Source: Bradyrhizobium liaoningense
GTDB lineage: Bacteria > Pseudomonadota > Alphaproteobacteria > Rhizobiales > Xanthobacteraceae
Assembly (NCBI RefSeq): GCF_018130825.1
Contig: NZ_JAFCJS010000002.1
Coordinates: 310,001 to 374,000 of the forward strand
Direction of reading: 5' to 3'
DNA length: 64,000 nt
Part shown: piece by piece, positions 19,365 through 25,808 of the stretch
How the letters are laid out: every line of letters starts with the position of its first letter
Numbering within the stretch: position 1 is the first letter of the stretch
Translations under genes and position numbers: made by a program
The notes under the pieces: model-generated
The model's input: the letters and a program-made list of their open reading frames with translations, nothing else
Databases searched by the model: none
What the model was told of the DNA's origin: nothing

Positions 19365-20642
19365 TCAGGCCGGTTCGCGGGTCAGGATCAGCGAGGCGTT
19401 CTGGCCGCCGAAGCCGAACGAGTTCGACATCACCGCGGTGACGCGGGCATCGCGCGCCTTGTTGCCGACGACGTCGAACAGGATCGTGGGATCCGGGGTC
19501 TCGTAGTTGATCGTCGGCGGGATGCGCTGGTGCTCGAGCGTGAGCAGCGAGAAGATCGCCTCGACCGCGCCGGCGGCCGAGATGGTGTGGCCGACCATCG
19601 ACTTGTTCGAGGTGACCGGAATCTTCTGCGCGAGATCGCCGAACACGGCCGATGTCGTGTTGAACTCCATCTTGTCGTTCTCGGGCGTCGCGGTGCCGTG
19701 CGCGTTGATGTGGTCGATCTGGTCCGGCGTCATGCCTGCATCGGCCAGCGTCTTGTTCATGCAGCCGATGATCGGCTTCCCATCGGGAGAAGAGCGGGTG
19801 CGATGGAAGGAATCGGTGAGCTCGCCGCAGCCGGCGATCACGCCGAGAATCTTTGCGCCGCGCGCGGTGGCTGCCTCGTAGCTCTCCAGCACGAGGGCGC
19901 CGGCGCCCTCGGCCATGACGAAGCCGTCGCGGTTCTTGGAGAAGGGACGGGAGGCCGCCTGCGGCGGATCGTTCTGGGTCGACAGCGCCGAGAGCAGCGA
20001 GAAGCGCACCAGCGCTTCCGGATTCACGGTGCCGTCGGTCGCGACGCACAGCGCCGCATCGGTCTCGCCGCGGCGGATCGCCTCGACACCGAGCTGGATC
20101 GAGGTGGCTCCGGACGCGCAGGCCGTGGACAACGAGATCGGCGAGCCCTTGGTGCCAAACGTCTCGGCGAGATGGGCTGCGACCGAGCCGAACATGAAGC
20201 GGTGGTGATAGGCGCTGTACTTGCCGCCGCCGGAGATGCGCAGCAGATCGTCATAGTTGAAGTCCTGCGCGCCGACCGCGCGGCCAAGCTCGCGGCGCTG
20301 CGGCCACTCGACCTCGACCGGCGCGACCGCCAGGAAGAGTGGGCCCGGGAAATCGGCCTTGGCGCCGATGCCGGCCTGCTCGAGCGCTTCCTGCGTCACG
20401 AGCTCGGCCATCCGCTCGGAGAGGGCGGTGGAGGAGAACGGATCGACGCTGACGAAATCGACGGTGCCGGCCATCGTGGTCTTCAGGCCCTCGACCGGAA
20501 AGCGCGTGATGGTGCGGATGCCGGATTCGCCGGCCACGAGCTTCGCCCAATTGTCGGCCTTGCCGGCGCCGAGCGAGGTCATGATGCCCATGCCGGTGAC
20601 GACGACGACGGGACGCCCGAATTTGTCGCGTGGTGCAGTCAT
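19365..20642 (-). CDS. fabF1XL: Beta-ketoacyl-ACP synthase II (catalytic, FabF1XL type)
   Basis: A 425-residue condensing enzyme for chain elongation. The full catalytic set is visible: C175 in STACASGATS, H315 in NAHGTATPEND, K347 and H352 in NKSMVGHTISAAGAVE. In rhizobia, fabF1XL and fabF2XL next to acpXL elongate the C26-C28 chain of lipid A. The gene follows fabF2 after 50 bases that contain a hairpin and precedes lpxXL by 8 bases. Confidence 0.92.
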   Translation of the reverse strand: MTAPRDKFGRPVVVVTGMGIMTSLGAGKADNWAKLVAGESGIRTITRFPVEGLKTTMAGTVDFVSVDPFSSTALSERMAELVTQEALEQAGIGAKADFPGPLFLAVAPVEVEWPQRRELGRAVGAQDFNYDDLLRISGGGKYSAYHHRFMFGSVAAHLAETFGTKGSPISLSTACASGATSIQLGVEAIRRGETDAALCVATDGTVNPEALVRFSLLSALSTQNDPPQAASRPFSKNRDGFVMAEGAGALVLESYEAATARGAKILGVIAGCGELTDSFHRTRSSPDGKPIIGCMNKTLADAGMTPDQIDHINAHGTATPENDKMEFNTTSAVFGDLAQKIPVTSNKSMVGHTISAAGAVEAIFSLLTLEHQRIPPTINYETPDPTILFDVVGNKARDARVTAVMSNSFGFGGQNASLILTREPA

Positions 20643-20674
20643 GTCGATCCCCCGATAGAAGAGCTAGAGCATCC

Positions 20675-20697
20675 GCTAAGGCGCAACGCGCTTTAGC
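20675..20697. other. Intra-operon hairpin between fabF2 and fabF1
   Basis: GCTAAGGCGC and GCGCTTTAGC pair over ten positions with one G-T type mismatch and a three-base loop. The hairpin spans the fabF2 stop codon. It has no T-run on the minus strand, so it looks more like an mRNA processing or stability element than a terminator. Confidence 0.4.
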
Positions 20698-21898
20698 TCA
20701 CCGCCTCGACCAGCGCCATGCCTTCGCCGCGCCAGTGTCCGGCCCCCACCACGACAATCTGGGTGGGCGCCCCCTGCATTTCAATCTCGGTTCCGGTCGA
20801 ATCGTTCGGCGGGAACAGCGCACCGCGCGAGATCGACAGCGCGGCGAGCGCGATGCCGAGCGGGAATTGCGTCTCCATGGTGTGACCGAACATCGTGCCG
20901 GTCGAGCGCACCGGGAAATCGGCGTGACTCTTCAGGAAGCCGCGCTCTTCCGAGGTCGCAGGCTCGGCGCCGGTCGCCCCCGTGATGATCGCGCCCTTGC
21001 CCTCGCGCTTCGGCAGCTTGGCCCAGAGCTTCTCCAGCGTTGCGGCCATGTCGCCGGGCTGCTTGCGGCGGGCGAGGTCGGCGACGACGCTCGACAGCTT
21101 CGCGAACGGCTTTGCGCCCCGCGCTTCGGCGTGGGCCTTCGATTCCAGCACCAGGAACGCGCCGGCCGAGCCGAGCGCGAAGCCGGCATGGTCCTTGCGC
21201 GCCCACACAGGGGCAAACTTGTCCCTCAGATTGAAGTCGCCGAATTCGTAGAGAACGAGCAAGTCCTTCCGCTCGCCATTATGCGAGCCGCCGACGAGGG
21301 CGATATCGCTCTCGCCCGAGGCGATGCGCGCAAGCGCGATGCGGGCGGCATCGGCGCCGGCGACCTCTTCGCCCATGAAGGTGCGCGAGGTGCCGCCAAG
21401 ACCGTGCACGATGGCGATGTTGCCGGCGAGCAGGTTGGAGAGCTGCGCCAGAAACAGCGTCGGCCTGAGATCGCTCATCAGCCGCTCGTTGAGGAAGCCG
21501 GGCGCGTTGGCCCCCTTGGCCTCGGCCGTGAGCACGCCGGTGTCGACATTAAGGTCGCGCTCGCCGCCGCCGGCGGCGATCACCATGTCGATCTTCGACA
21601 GGATATCCTTGTTGCCCTTGATGCCGGCGGAGTCGAGCGCGAGGCCGGCAGCATAGGTGCCGATGCGCTGCCACGCCTCCATCTGGCGCTGGTCGCCCTT
21701 CTTCGGAATCTGGCTGTCGAAGGAGACGGGCATCAGGGGATGCACGATGTAGGGCGCAAAGCCCTTCTCGTCGACATTGATGCGCTTTTCCTGCAGCGCG
21801 GCCCAGTTGGCGTCCAGGCCCTCGCCGAGCGAGGTGGCAAGGCCAATGCCGGTGATCCAGACTTCCGTCTGGCCGGGCTTCGAAGCGGTGTCGGTCAT
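20693..21898 (-). CDS. fabF2XL: Beta-ketoacyl synthase homologue lacking the catalytic cysteine (FabF2XL type)
   Basis: A 401-residue thiolase-fold protein homologous to FabF. WITGIGLATSLGEGLDANW opens the protein and TMFGHTMETQFPLG corresponds to the second catalytic histidine. The nucleophile region that reads TACASG in FabF1 reads GLGGTSRT here (about residues 166-172), with no cysteine, and the NAHGT histidine motif is replaced by GATGAEP. It therefore cannot condense by itself in the usual way. Like the chain-length factor of type II polyketide synthases, it may pair with FabF1. Its ATG overlaps the fabZ stop by four bases. Confidence 0.85.
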   Translation of the reverse strand: MTDTASKPGQTEVWITGIGLATSLGEGLDANWAALQEKRINVDEKGFAPYIVHPLMPVSFDSQIPKKGDQRQMEAWQRIGTYAAGLALDSAGIKGNKDILSKIDMVIAAGGGERDLNVDTGVLTAEAKGANAPGFLNERLMSDLRPTLFLAQLSNLLAGNIAIVHGLGGTSRTFMGEEVAGADAARIALARIASGESDIALVGGSHNGERKDLLVLYEFGDFNLRDKFAPVWARKDHAGFALGSAGAFLVLESKAHAEARGAKPFAKLSSVVADLARRKQPGDMAATLEKLWAKLPKREGKGAIITGATGAEPATSEERGFLKSHADFPVRSTGTMFGHTMETQFPLGIALAALSISRGALFPPNDSTGTEIEMQGAPTQIVVVGAGHWRGEGMALVEAVS

Positions 21899-22365
21899 GG
21901 CGATACGGCCTGTTGCGGAAAGCCGACGCGTTGCGCGACCGCGTCCATGTATCCGCGCATATCCGAATTGGGGAAGGGGATCAGCGTGAAGGTGAGCGTC
22001 GAATTCGCGCGCAGCTTGCCGCCGACCCGAATCTTGGCCTCGGTCATCGCATAGCCCGAGCCCTCATGAGCCACGCTCGCCTCGAGGGTCATCAGGTCGC
22101 CCGGAAACACCGAGCCGCGCACCTTGGCCTCCTTCACGGCGGCGAGAATCGGCATGCGCTCGAACTTCAGCACGCCCAGCAGCAGGAAGCCCGAGGCCTG
22201 CGCCATCGATTCGATCAGCAGCACGCCGGGCATCAAGGGATAGCCCGGAAAGTGCCCCTCGAAGACGGTGCTCTCCTGGGGAACCTGGGCCTCGACGACG
22301 ATCTTCTTCTCGTCGACGTTGAGGTCGACGATGCGATCGATCATGTGGAAGTATTCGAGTTGCAT
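21895..22365 (-). CDS. fabZXL: 3-hydroxyacyl-ACP dehydratase (FabZ type) of the acpXL operon
   Basis: A 156-residue hot-dog-fold dehydratase. The motif FEGHFPGYPLMPGVLLIESMAQ region holds the catalytic H38 and E52. ATG at 22365 (GGGCGG upstream) is preferred over a longer frame that begins inside acpXL. It overlaps fabF2 by four bases, implying translational coupling. It dehydrates 3-hydroxyacyl chains carried by AcpXL during very-long-chain synthesis. Confidence 0.9.
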   Translation of the reverse strand: MQLEYFHMIDRIVDLNVDEKKIVVEAQVPQESTVFEGHFPGYPLMPGVLLIESMAQASGFLLLGVLKFERMPILAAVKEAKVRGSVFPGDLMTLEASVAHEGSGYAMTEAKIRVGGKLRANSTLTFTLIPFPNSDMRGYMDAVAQRVGFPQQAVSP

Positions 22366-22375
22366 GGCCGCCCGA

Positions 22376-22663
22376 TTAGGCGCTCGCGCCCTTGGCGGCA
22401 ACCAGCTCGTCGATGCGCGCGCACAGGTTCTTCAGCACGAAATATTGTTCGGTGGTCGCCTTGCCGTCGTTGACCTCCTGGGTCCACTTCTCCAGCGGCA
22501 GCTTGATGCCGAACTGCTTGTCGATCGCGAAGGCGATATCGAGGAAATCGAGGCTGTCGATGCCGAGGTCATCGATGGCATGGCTATCCGGCGTGATCGT
22601 GTCGCGCGGGATGTCGCAGGTTTCAGCGATGATCGTGGCGACCTGATCGAATGTGGAAGACAT
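22376..22663 (-). CDS. acpXL: Specialised acyl carrier protein for very-long-chain fatty acids
   Basis: A 95-residue acyl carrier protein with the phosphopantetheine site [10 protein letters not shown] (S37). It is longer than housekeeping AcpP (about 78 residues) and has the basic, less acidic C-terminus seen in AcpXL. ATG at 22663 has AAAGG eight bases upstream; an in-frame GTG at 22666 is the alternative. It heads the operon acpXL-fabZ-fabF2-fabF1-lpxXL, so the promoter should lie in 22664-22886. No clear sigma-70 box was picked out there. Confidence 0.92.
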   Translation of the reverse strand: MSSTFDQVATIIAETCDIPRDTITPDSHAIDDLGIDSLDFLDIAFAIDKQFGIKLPLEKWTQEVNDGKATTEQYFVLKNLCARIDELVAAKGASA

Positions 22664-22886
22664 CACTAAGCCTTTGATATATTGCGGATATTTGTCAGAT
22701 TTTCCAGAGTGGCGCGAAGGGAGGGCATCGCGCCCCTGATGACGCCCTCAAACCCCCCTCTGGCCGGGTCGAAAGCCCGTATATCGGAGCGCCGCCCTGA
22801 GTTCAATGGAGCCGGGCGGGCCCAAGGGGACAGCAAGGGACAGGGCTGGGGATGCCGCCGGCAGGGCTGCCGGCCGCAGGCGGGGC

Positions 22887-23228
22887 CTAGATGTGGGGCG
22901 TCGTGATCTTGGCGCAGTCGCGGCGGCCCATCAGCACGCAATCCTGGGTCCGGCGCAGGTCGGCGATGCTGACCGCGAGCCAGATCCCGATCGCGGTCAG
23001 CGCGATGGTGAAGGCGAGCGCGGCGATGTTGGCGAGCATGCGGTGGCGGAATTCGTCCGGCTCGGCGCGGGGCCGCTCGTAGCGCGACAGGTCGAGCGGT
23101 TCGGGCGCAACGCGCAGCGGCTGCACGGTGCCGTTGCCCCGGTTGCCCCCCGGGGTGGGCGACGTGCGCGGCCTGAACTGGAGCACCCGGTGCTCGTCAT
23201 CCGAGCTTATGGGCCGCTGGGTTTTCAT
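22887..23228 (-). CDS. Hypothetical single-span membrane protein
   Basis: A 113-residue protein with a Pro/Arg-rich N-terminal half (likely disordered and cytoplasmic). One transmembrane helix lies at about residues 67-88 (NIAALAFTIALTAIGIWLAV), and a short tail has two cysteines (QDCVLMGRRDC), perhaps a disulfide on the outer side. Same strand as acpXL, 223 bases before it. No family recognised. Confidence 0.6.
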   Translation of the reverse strand: MKTQRPISSDDEHRVLQFRPRTSPTPGGNRGNGTVQPLRVAPEPLDLSRYERPRAEPDEFRHRMLANIAALAFTIALTAIGIWLAVSIADLRRTQDCVLMGRRDCAKITTPHI

Positions 23229-23551
23229 GGGGCGAGGATCACTCCGAAGCAGCGATTTTTAGATAGCACACGTGGTGAAAGCGTTGCAGAAAATCTTCTC
23301 AACGCGTACGTGCATTGTGCCTCTTGCACGCCTCCTCGCGAAACCCTGGAGATCGCGGTGCCGGGGCGTCATGCCCTGGTCAGGACGTGCGGGTTGCGTT
23401 GCAGCAACGAAAGATGGCGCCGCGTGCAGCCTCGTGAACATCGGCTTGTGATCTCCCGGTGCAGGTCGAACGCATTTACCGGCATGGGGCCCATGGCATA
23501 ATCCAGGGAACCCGGGCGACCGGTTGCAACGATGTGAGGGGCCCCTCGACC
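23229..23551. other. Divergent intergenic region, nothing recognised
   Basis: This 323-base region separates the minus-strand membrane-protein gene from the plus-strand ParB-like gene and must hold both promoters. An open frame extends through part of it but lacks a ribosome site and family resemblance. I see no convincing promoter box, hairpin or RNA gene. Confidence 0.4.
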
Positions 23552-24181
23552 ATGACCACGACCAACGCGCGCGAGCCGAGAGTGCATCCGGTGCCGATCC
23601 TGTCGCTTCGGCCGACGCAGATGACGGTCGGCATGCGCGAGGTCAAGGAGAAGCGCAAGCGCTGGCGCGAGCACGGCAGGAAGAAGCAAGCCGATCTGCT
23701 AGGCACCCACATGATCCCCGTCGTCCACGGTCCTGACGAGCGCTATTACGTGATCGACCATCATCATCTCGGCCGCGCGCTGCACGACGAGGGTATCAAG
23801 GAGGTGCTGGTGACCGTGGTCGGCGACCTCCGCATGGTCGAGCGCGAGGCGTTCTGGGGCGTGATGGACAACAAGCGCTGGGTCTACCCATACGACTCCA
23901 AGGGCGAGCGGCGGCCGTTCCGCGACCTGCCGAAATCGGTCGCCGATCTCAAGGATGATCCCTTCCGCAGCCTTGCCGGCGAGCTCCGCCGCATGGGCGG
24001 CTTCGCCAAGGACACCACGCCGTTCTCCGAATTTCTGTGGGCGGACTTTCTGCGCCGAAAGCTGTCGCGCAAGGCGGTGGATGCCAATTTCGACAGGGCG
24101 CTGGAGAAGGCCCTGGCCGCGGCCAAGAGCAAGGATGCGGTCTACCTGCCCGGCTGGTGCGGGCCGGCGGACGACGATTGA
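23552..24181 (+). CDS. ParB-like nuclease-fold protein (ParBc_2 type)
   Basis: A 209-residue protein with a ParB/Srx-like N-terminal fold. ILSLRPTQMTVG is followed by MIPVVHGPDERYYVIDHHHLGRAL, where a partner/nucleotide-binding helix normally sits. A Lys/Arg-rich helix (EVKEKRKRWREHGRKK) lies between them. The C-terminal half is helical and has no HTH I can recognise. ATG 23552 follows GTGAGGGG. There is no ParA partner, so this is not a partition system; related stand-alone proteins have no established role. Confidence 0.7.
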   Translation: MTTTNAREPRVHPVPILSLRPTQMTVGMREVKEKRKRWREHGRKKQADLLGTHMIPVVHGPDERYYVIDHHHLGRALHDEGIKEVLVTVVGDLRMVEREAFWGVMDNKRWVYPYDSKGERRPFRDLPKSVADLKDDPFRSLAGELRRMGGFAKDTTPFSEFLWADFLRRKLSRKAVDANFDRALEKALAAAKSKDAVYLPGWCGPADDD

Positions 24182-24196
24182 GCGCAACCGCTCATA

Positions 24197-24352
24197 TCAG
24201 TCGCGCTGGAAGATCTTGGCGCCGGGATAAGCGCGCCGCGCATAGGTGACGACCAGCGCCCGGTCCTGGGTGGCCAGGAAGGGCGTTCGGATCCGGCACG
24301 ATCCGATGATGAGGTGCCACAGACCATTGAGCTTCTGAATGACGACGTTCAT
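24197..24352 (-). CDS. Small hypothetical protein
   Basis: A 51-residue frame beginning at ATG 24352, with GAGGA nine bases upstream. The product is basic and mixed in character (MNVVIQKLNGLWHLIIGS at the start), with no signal peptide or clear membrane helix. It converges with the ParB-like gene. Its promoter region contains three 16-base tandem repeats. It looks like a plausible small gene but cannot be verified from sequence alone. Confidence 0.4.
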   Translation of the reverse strand: MNVVIQKLNGLWHLIIGSCRIRTPFLATQDRALVVTYARRAYPGAKIFQRD

Positions 24353-24376
24353 TTGCGTAGTCCTCGACGACTCCAT

Positions 24377-24424
24377 ATTGAGCAAGCGCTGCATTGAGCA
24401 AGCGCTGCATTGAGCAAGCGCTGC
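24377..24424. repeat. Three perfect 16-base tandem repeats
   Basis: ATTGAGCAAGCGCTGC is repeated three times without change at 24377-24392, 24393-24408 and 24409-24424. Each unit contains the palindrome AGCGCT. The array sits 25 bases upstream of the small minus-strand gene, where it could space or multiply a protein-binding site, or vary in copy number by slippage. Confidence 0.85.
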
Positions 24425-24657
24425 CTGTCGCGGCGGGCCCTGCGATTGACGATCGTGATGACGGGGCAAAGCTCCCGGTTTCGCTCACGCCCGCTGCAAA
24501 ACGACGGCGACTATTGTTAGTTGGTTACGGCATGCGGCCCGATAAGCCGGCTCTCATCACAGCCGCTTGAGCGACATCATTTTCCGCATCGACGAAACCG
24601 TCCTGAAACAGAGCCGGCCCATTTATTTGCGGTATCGAGCTCACTCAGGAGGCAGAA

Positions 24658-24801
24658 ATGCGCCGTGTGTTTTTCGCAATTGCCTTGCTCGCCGTCGCCT
24701 CAGCAGGAATCTCGGCCTCGTTCGCCGCAGTTCACCATGCCAAGACACTGACATTTGCCGAGCGCTTTGCCCCGGCGCTCGAGTTGATGGCGAAGCAGTA
24801 G
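24658..24801 (+). CDS. Small secreted protein
   Basis: A 47-residue frame with an excellent ribosome site, AGGAGG, five bases before the ATG. The first 23 residues form a signal peptide (MRRVFFAIALLAVASAG, then SFAA as the likely cleavage site). This leaves a mature peptide of about 23 residues with an amphipathic look (FAERFAPALELMAK). It is too short for most gene callers. Function unknown. Confidence 0.6.
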   Translation: MRRVFFAIALLAVASAGISASFAAVHHAKTLTFAERFAPALELMAKQ

Positions 24802-24842
24802 CGGCCTCGCGCTTCCCAGCCGCGGGCCGTGCAGGGGTGTGA

Positions 24843-25046
24843 TCACTCAGGATCCTGCGGGCCGGGTGAGGAGAGCAGCCGCTCGATCGCCGCGGCGGCC
24901 TCGCCGTCGCGCGCTTTTTGCAGCAGCGTATAGCGCTCGGCGCCGGCCGGCAGCTTGCTCGCGGCGGCGCGGGCGTCCCGTGTGAATTTGTTCAAGCGCT
25001 CCTGGAGCGAGAGGGGTGGTCGCGTTCGGTTGCGTTTCCTGGTCAT
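24843..25046 (-). CDS. Small hypothetical basic protein
   Basis: A 66-residue protein starting at ATG 25046 with AAAGGG upstream. The N-terminus is strongly basic (MTRKRNRTRPP); the rest is helical and charged (LQERLNKFTRDARAAASK). It resembles short hypothetical proteins common in Bradyrhizobium, with no known role. Confidence 0.55.
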   Translation of the reverse strand: MTRKRNRTRPPLSLQERLNKFTRDARAAASKLPAGAERYTLLQKARDGEAAAAIERLLSSPGPQDPE

Positions 25047-25229
25047 GAATTGCCCTTTCCGGTGCAAAGACAACCATGGCCGCGCGAGCACTGTCCTTAA
25101 CTTTTGTTGGTGCTGCCAACCGACCGCGGGCGTTCCCTCGGGCTCATCGTGCTCGATGAGCGGAAAACTTTAGGAACTGTCGGATTTCGACGGCCGTTAG
25201 CTGCAGCAGTCGCCAACGCTGAGCCGCCG

Positions 25230-25460
25230 ATGCCGCGCTTCCATTTCGACATCCACGAGAACGGCCGGGTGTTTCCCGACGAAGACGGCCAGGATCTTGC
25301 GAGCGAGAACGACGCGCGCAAGGAGGCGCTCATGACCGGCGCTTCCGTCGCTCGCGACGCCTTCGTCTTGGGCAGTGCGCGGCACGTCGTCGTCGACGTT
25401 CGCGAGGAGGGCGCACCGTTCCTGAAGGTGTCGATCACGCTCGATGTCGAGGAAATTTAG
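25230..25460 (+). CDS. DUF6894-type small protein
   Basis: A 76-residue protein opening MPRFHFDIHENGRVFPDEDG, the pattern of the DUF6894 family found in large numbers in Bradyrhizobium, typically 70-80 residues. ATG 25230 is chosen because it places this motif at the N-terminus; the frame is open further upstream. Biochemical role unknown. Confidence 0.7.
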   Translation: MPRFHFDIHENGRVFPDEDGQDLASENDARKEALMTGASVARDAFVLGSARHVVVDVREEGAPFLKVSITLDVEEI

Positions 25461-25640
25461 GCGTGCGCTGTCGGAGCGCGGCCGGTGCGAACCTGCGGCA
25501 GAGCGGCGCATGCGATCTTGACGTATCGCAAAGAGACGCCGTCGGCGGTGGGTAAGGTGTGCTTGCATGACTGCCGAACCAGCGTTGCGCTCCCGCGGAG
25601 GCAAATGGACTCCGGATCATGCCGACCTGGAGACGCCACG

Positions 25641-25808
25641 ATGAGCCTGATCCTTCGCATTCTGTTCGTCCTCGCCGGAGCCATCACCGCGCTGTTCGTC
25701 GCGCGGGATGCGCTGAACTTCACCATCATCCAGACCTTCGTCGCCATTCTGCTCGTGACCGCCGTCCTGCTCGCCGGGAGCCTCTGGAGCCTGCGGCGGA
25801 AGACGTGA
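25641..25808 (+). CDS. Small membrane protein coupled to the P-type ATPase
   Basis: A 55-residue protein with two predicted transmembrane helices: residues 3-21 (LILRILFVLAGAITALFVA) and 28-49 (TIIQTFVAILLVTAVLLAGS). A short basic tail (RRKT) follows. GGAG precedes the ATG. Its stop overlaps the GTG start of the P-type ATPase by four bases, so the two are translated together. This suggests a small accessory subunit, like KdpF for KdpABC, but that comparison is inference. Confidence 0.65.
   Translation: MSLILRILFVLAGAITALFVARDALNFTIIQTFVAILLVTAVLLAGSLWSLRRKT

Noticed and set aside
18424..20049. A single 541-codon acyltransferase gene reaching into fabF1
   Set aside because: The upstream half is the shifted reading of fabF1; the acyltransferase begins at ATG 19356, just after the fabF1 stop.
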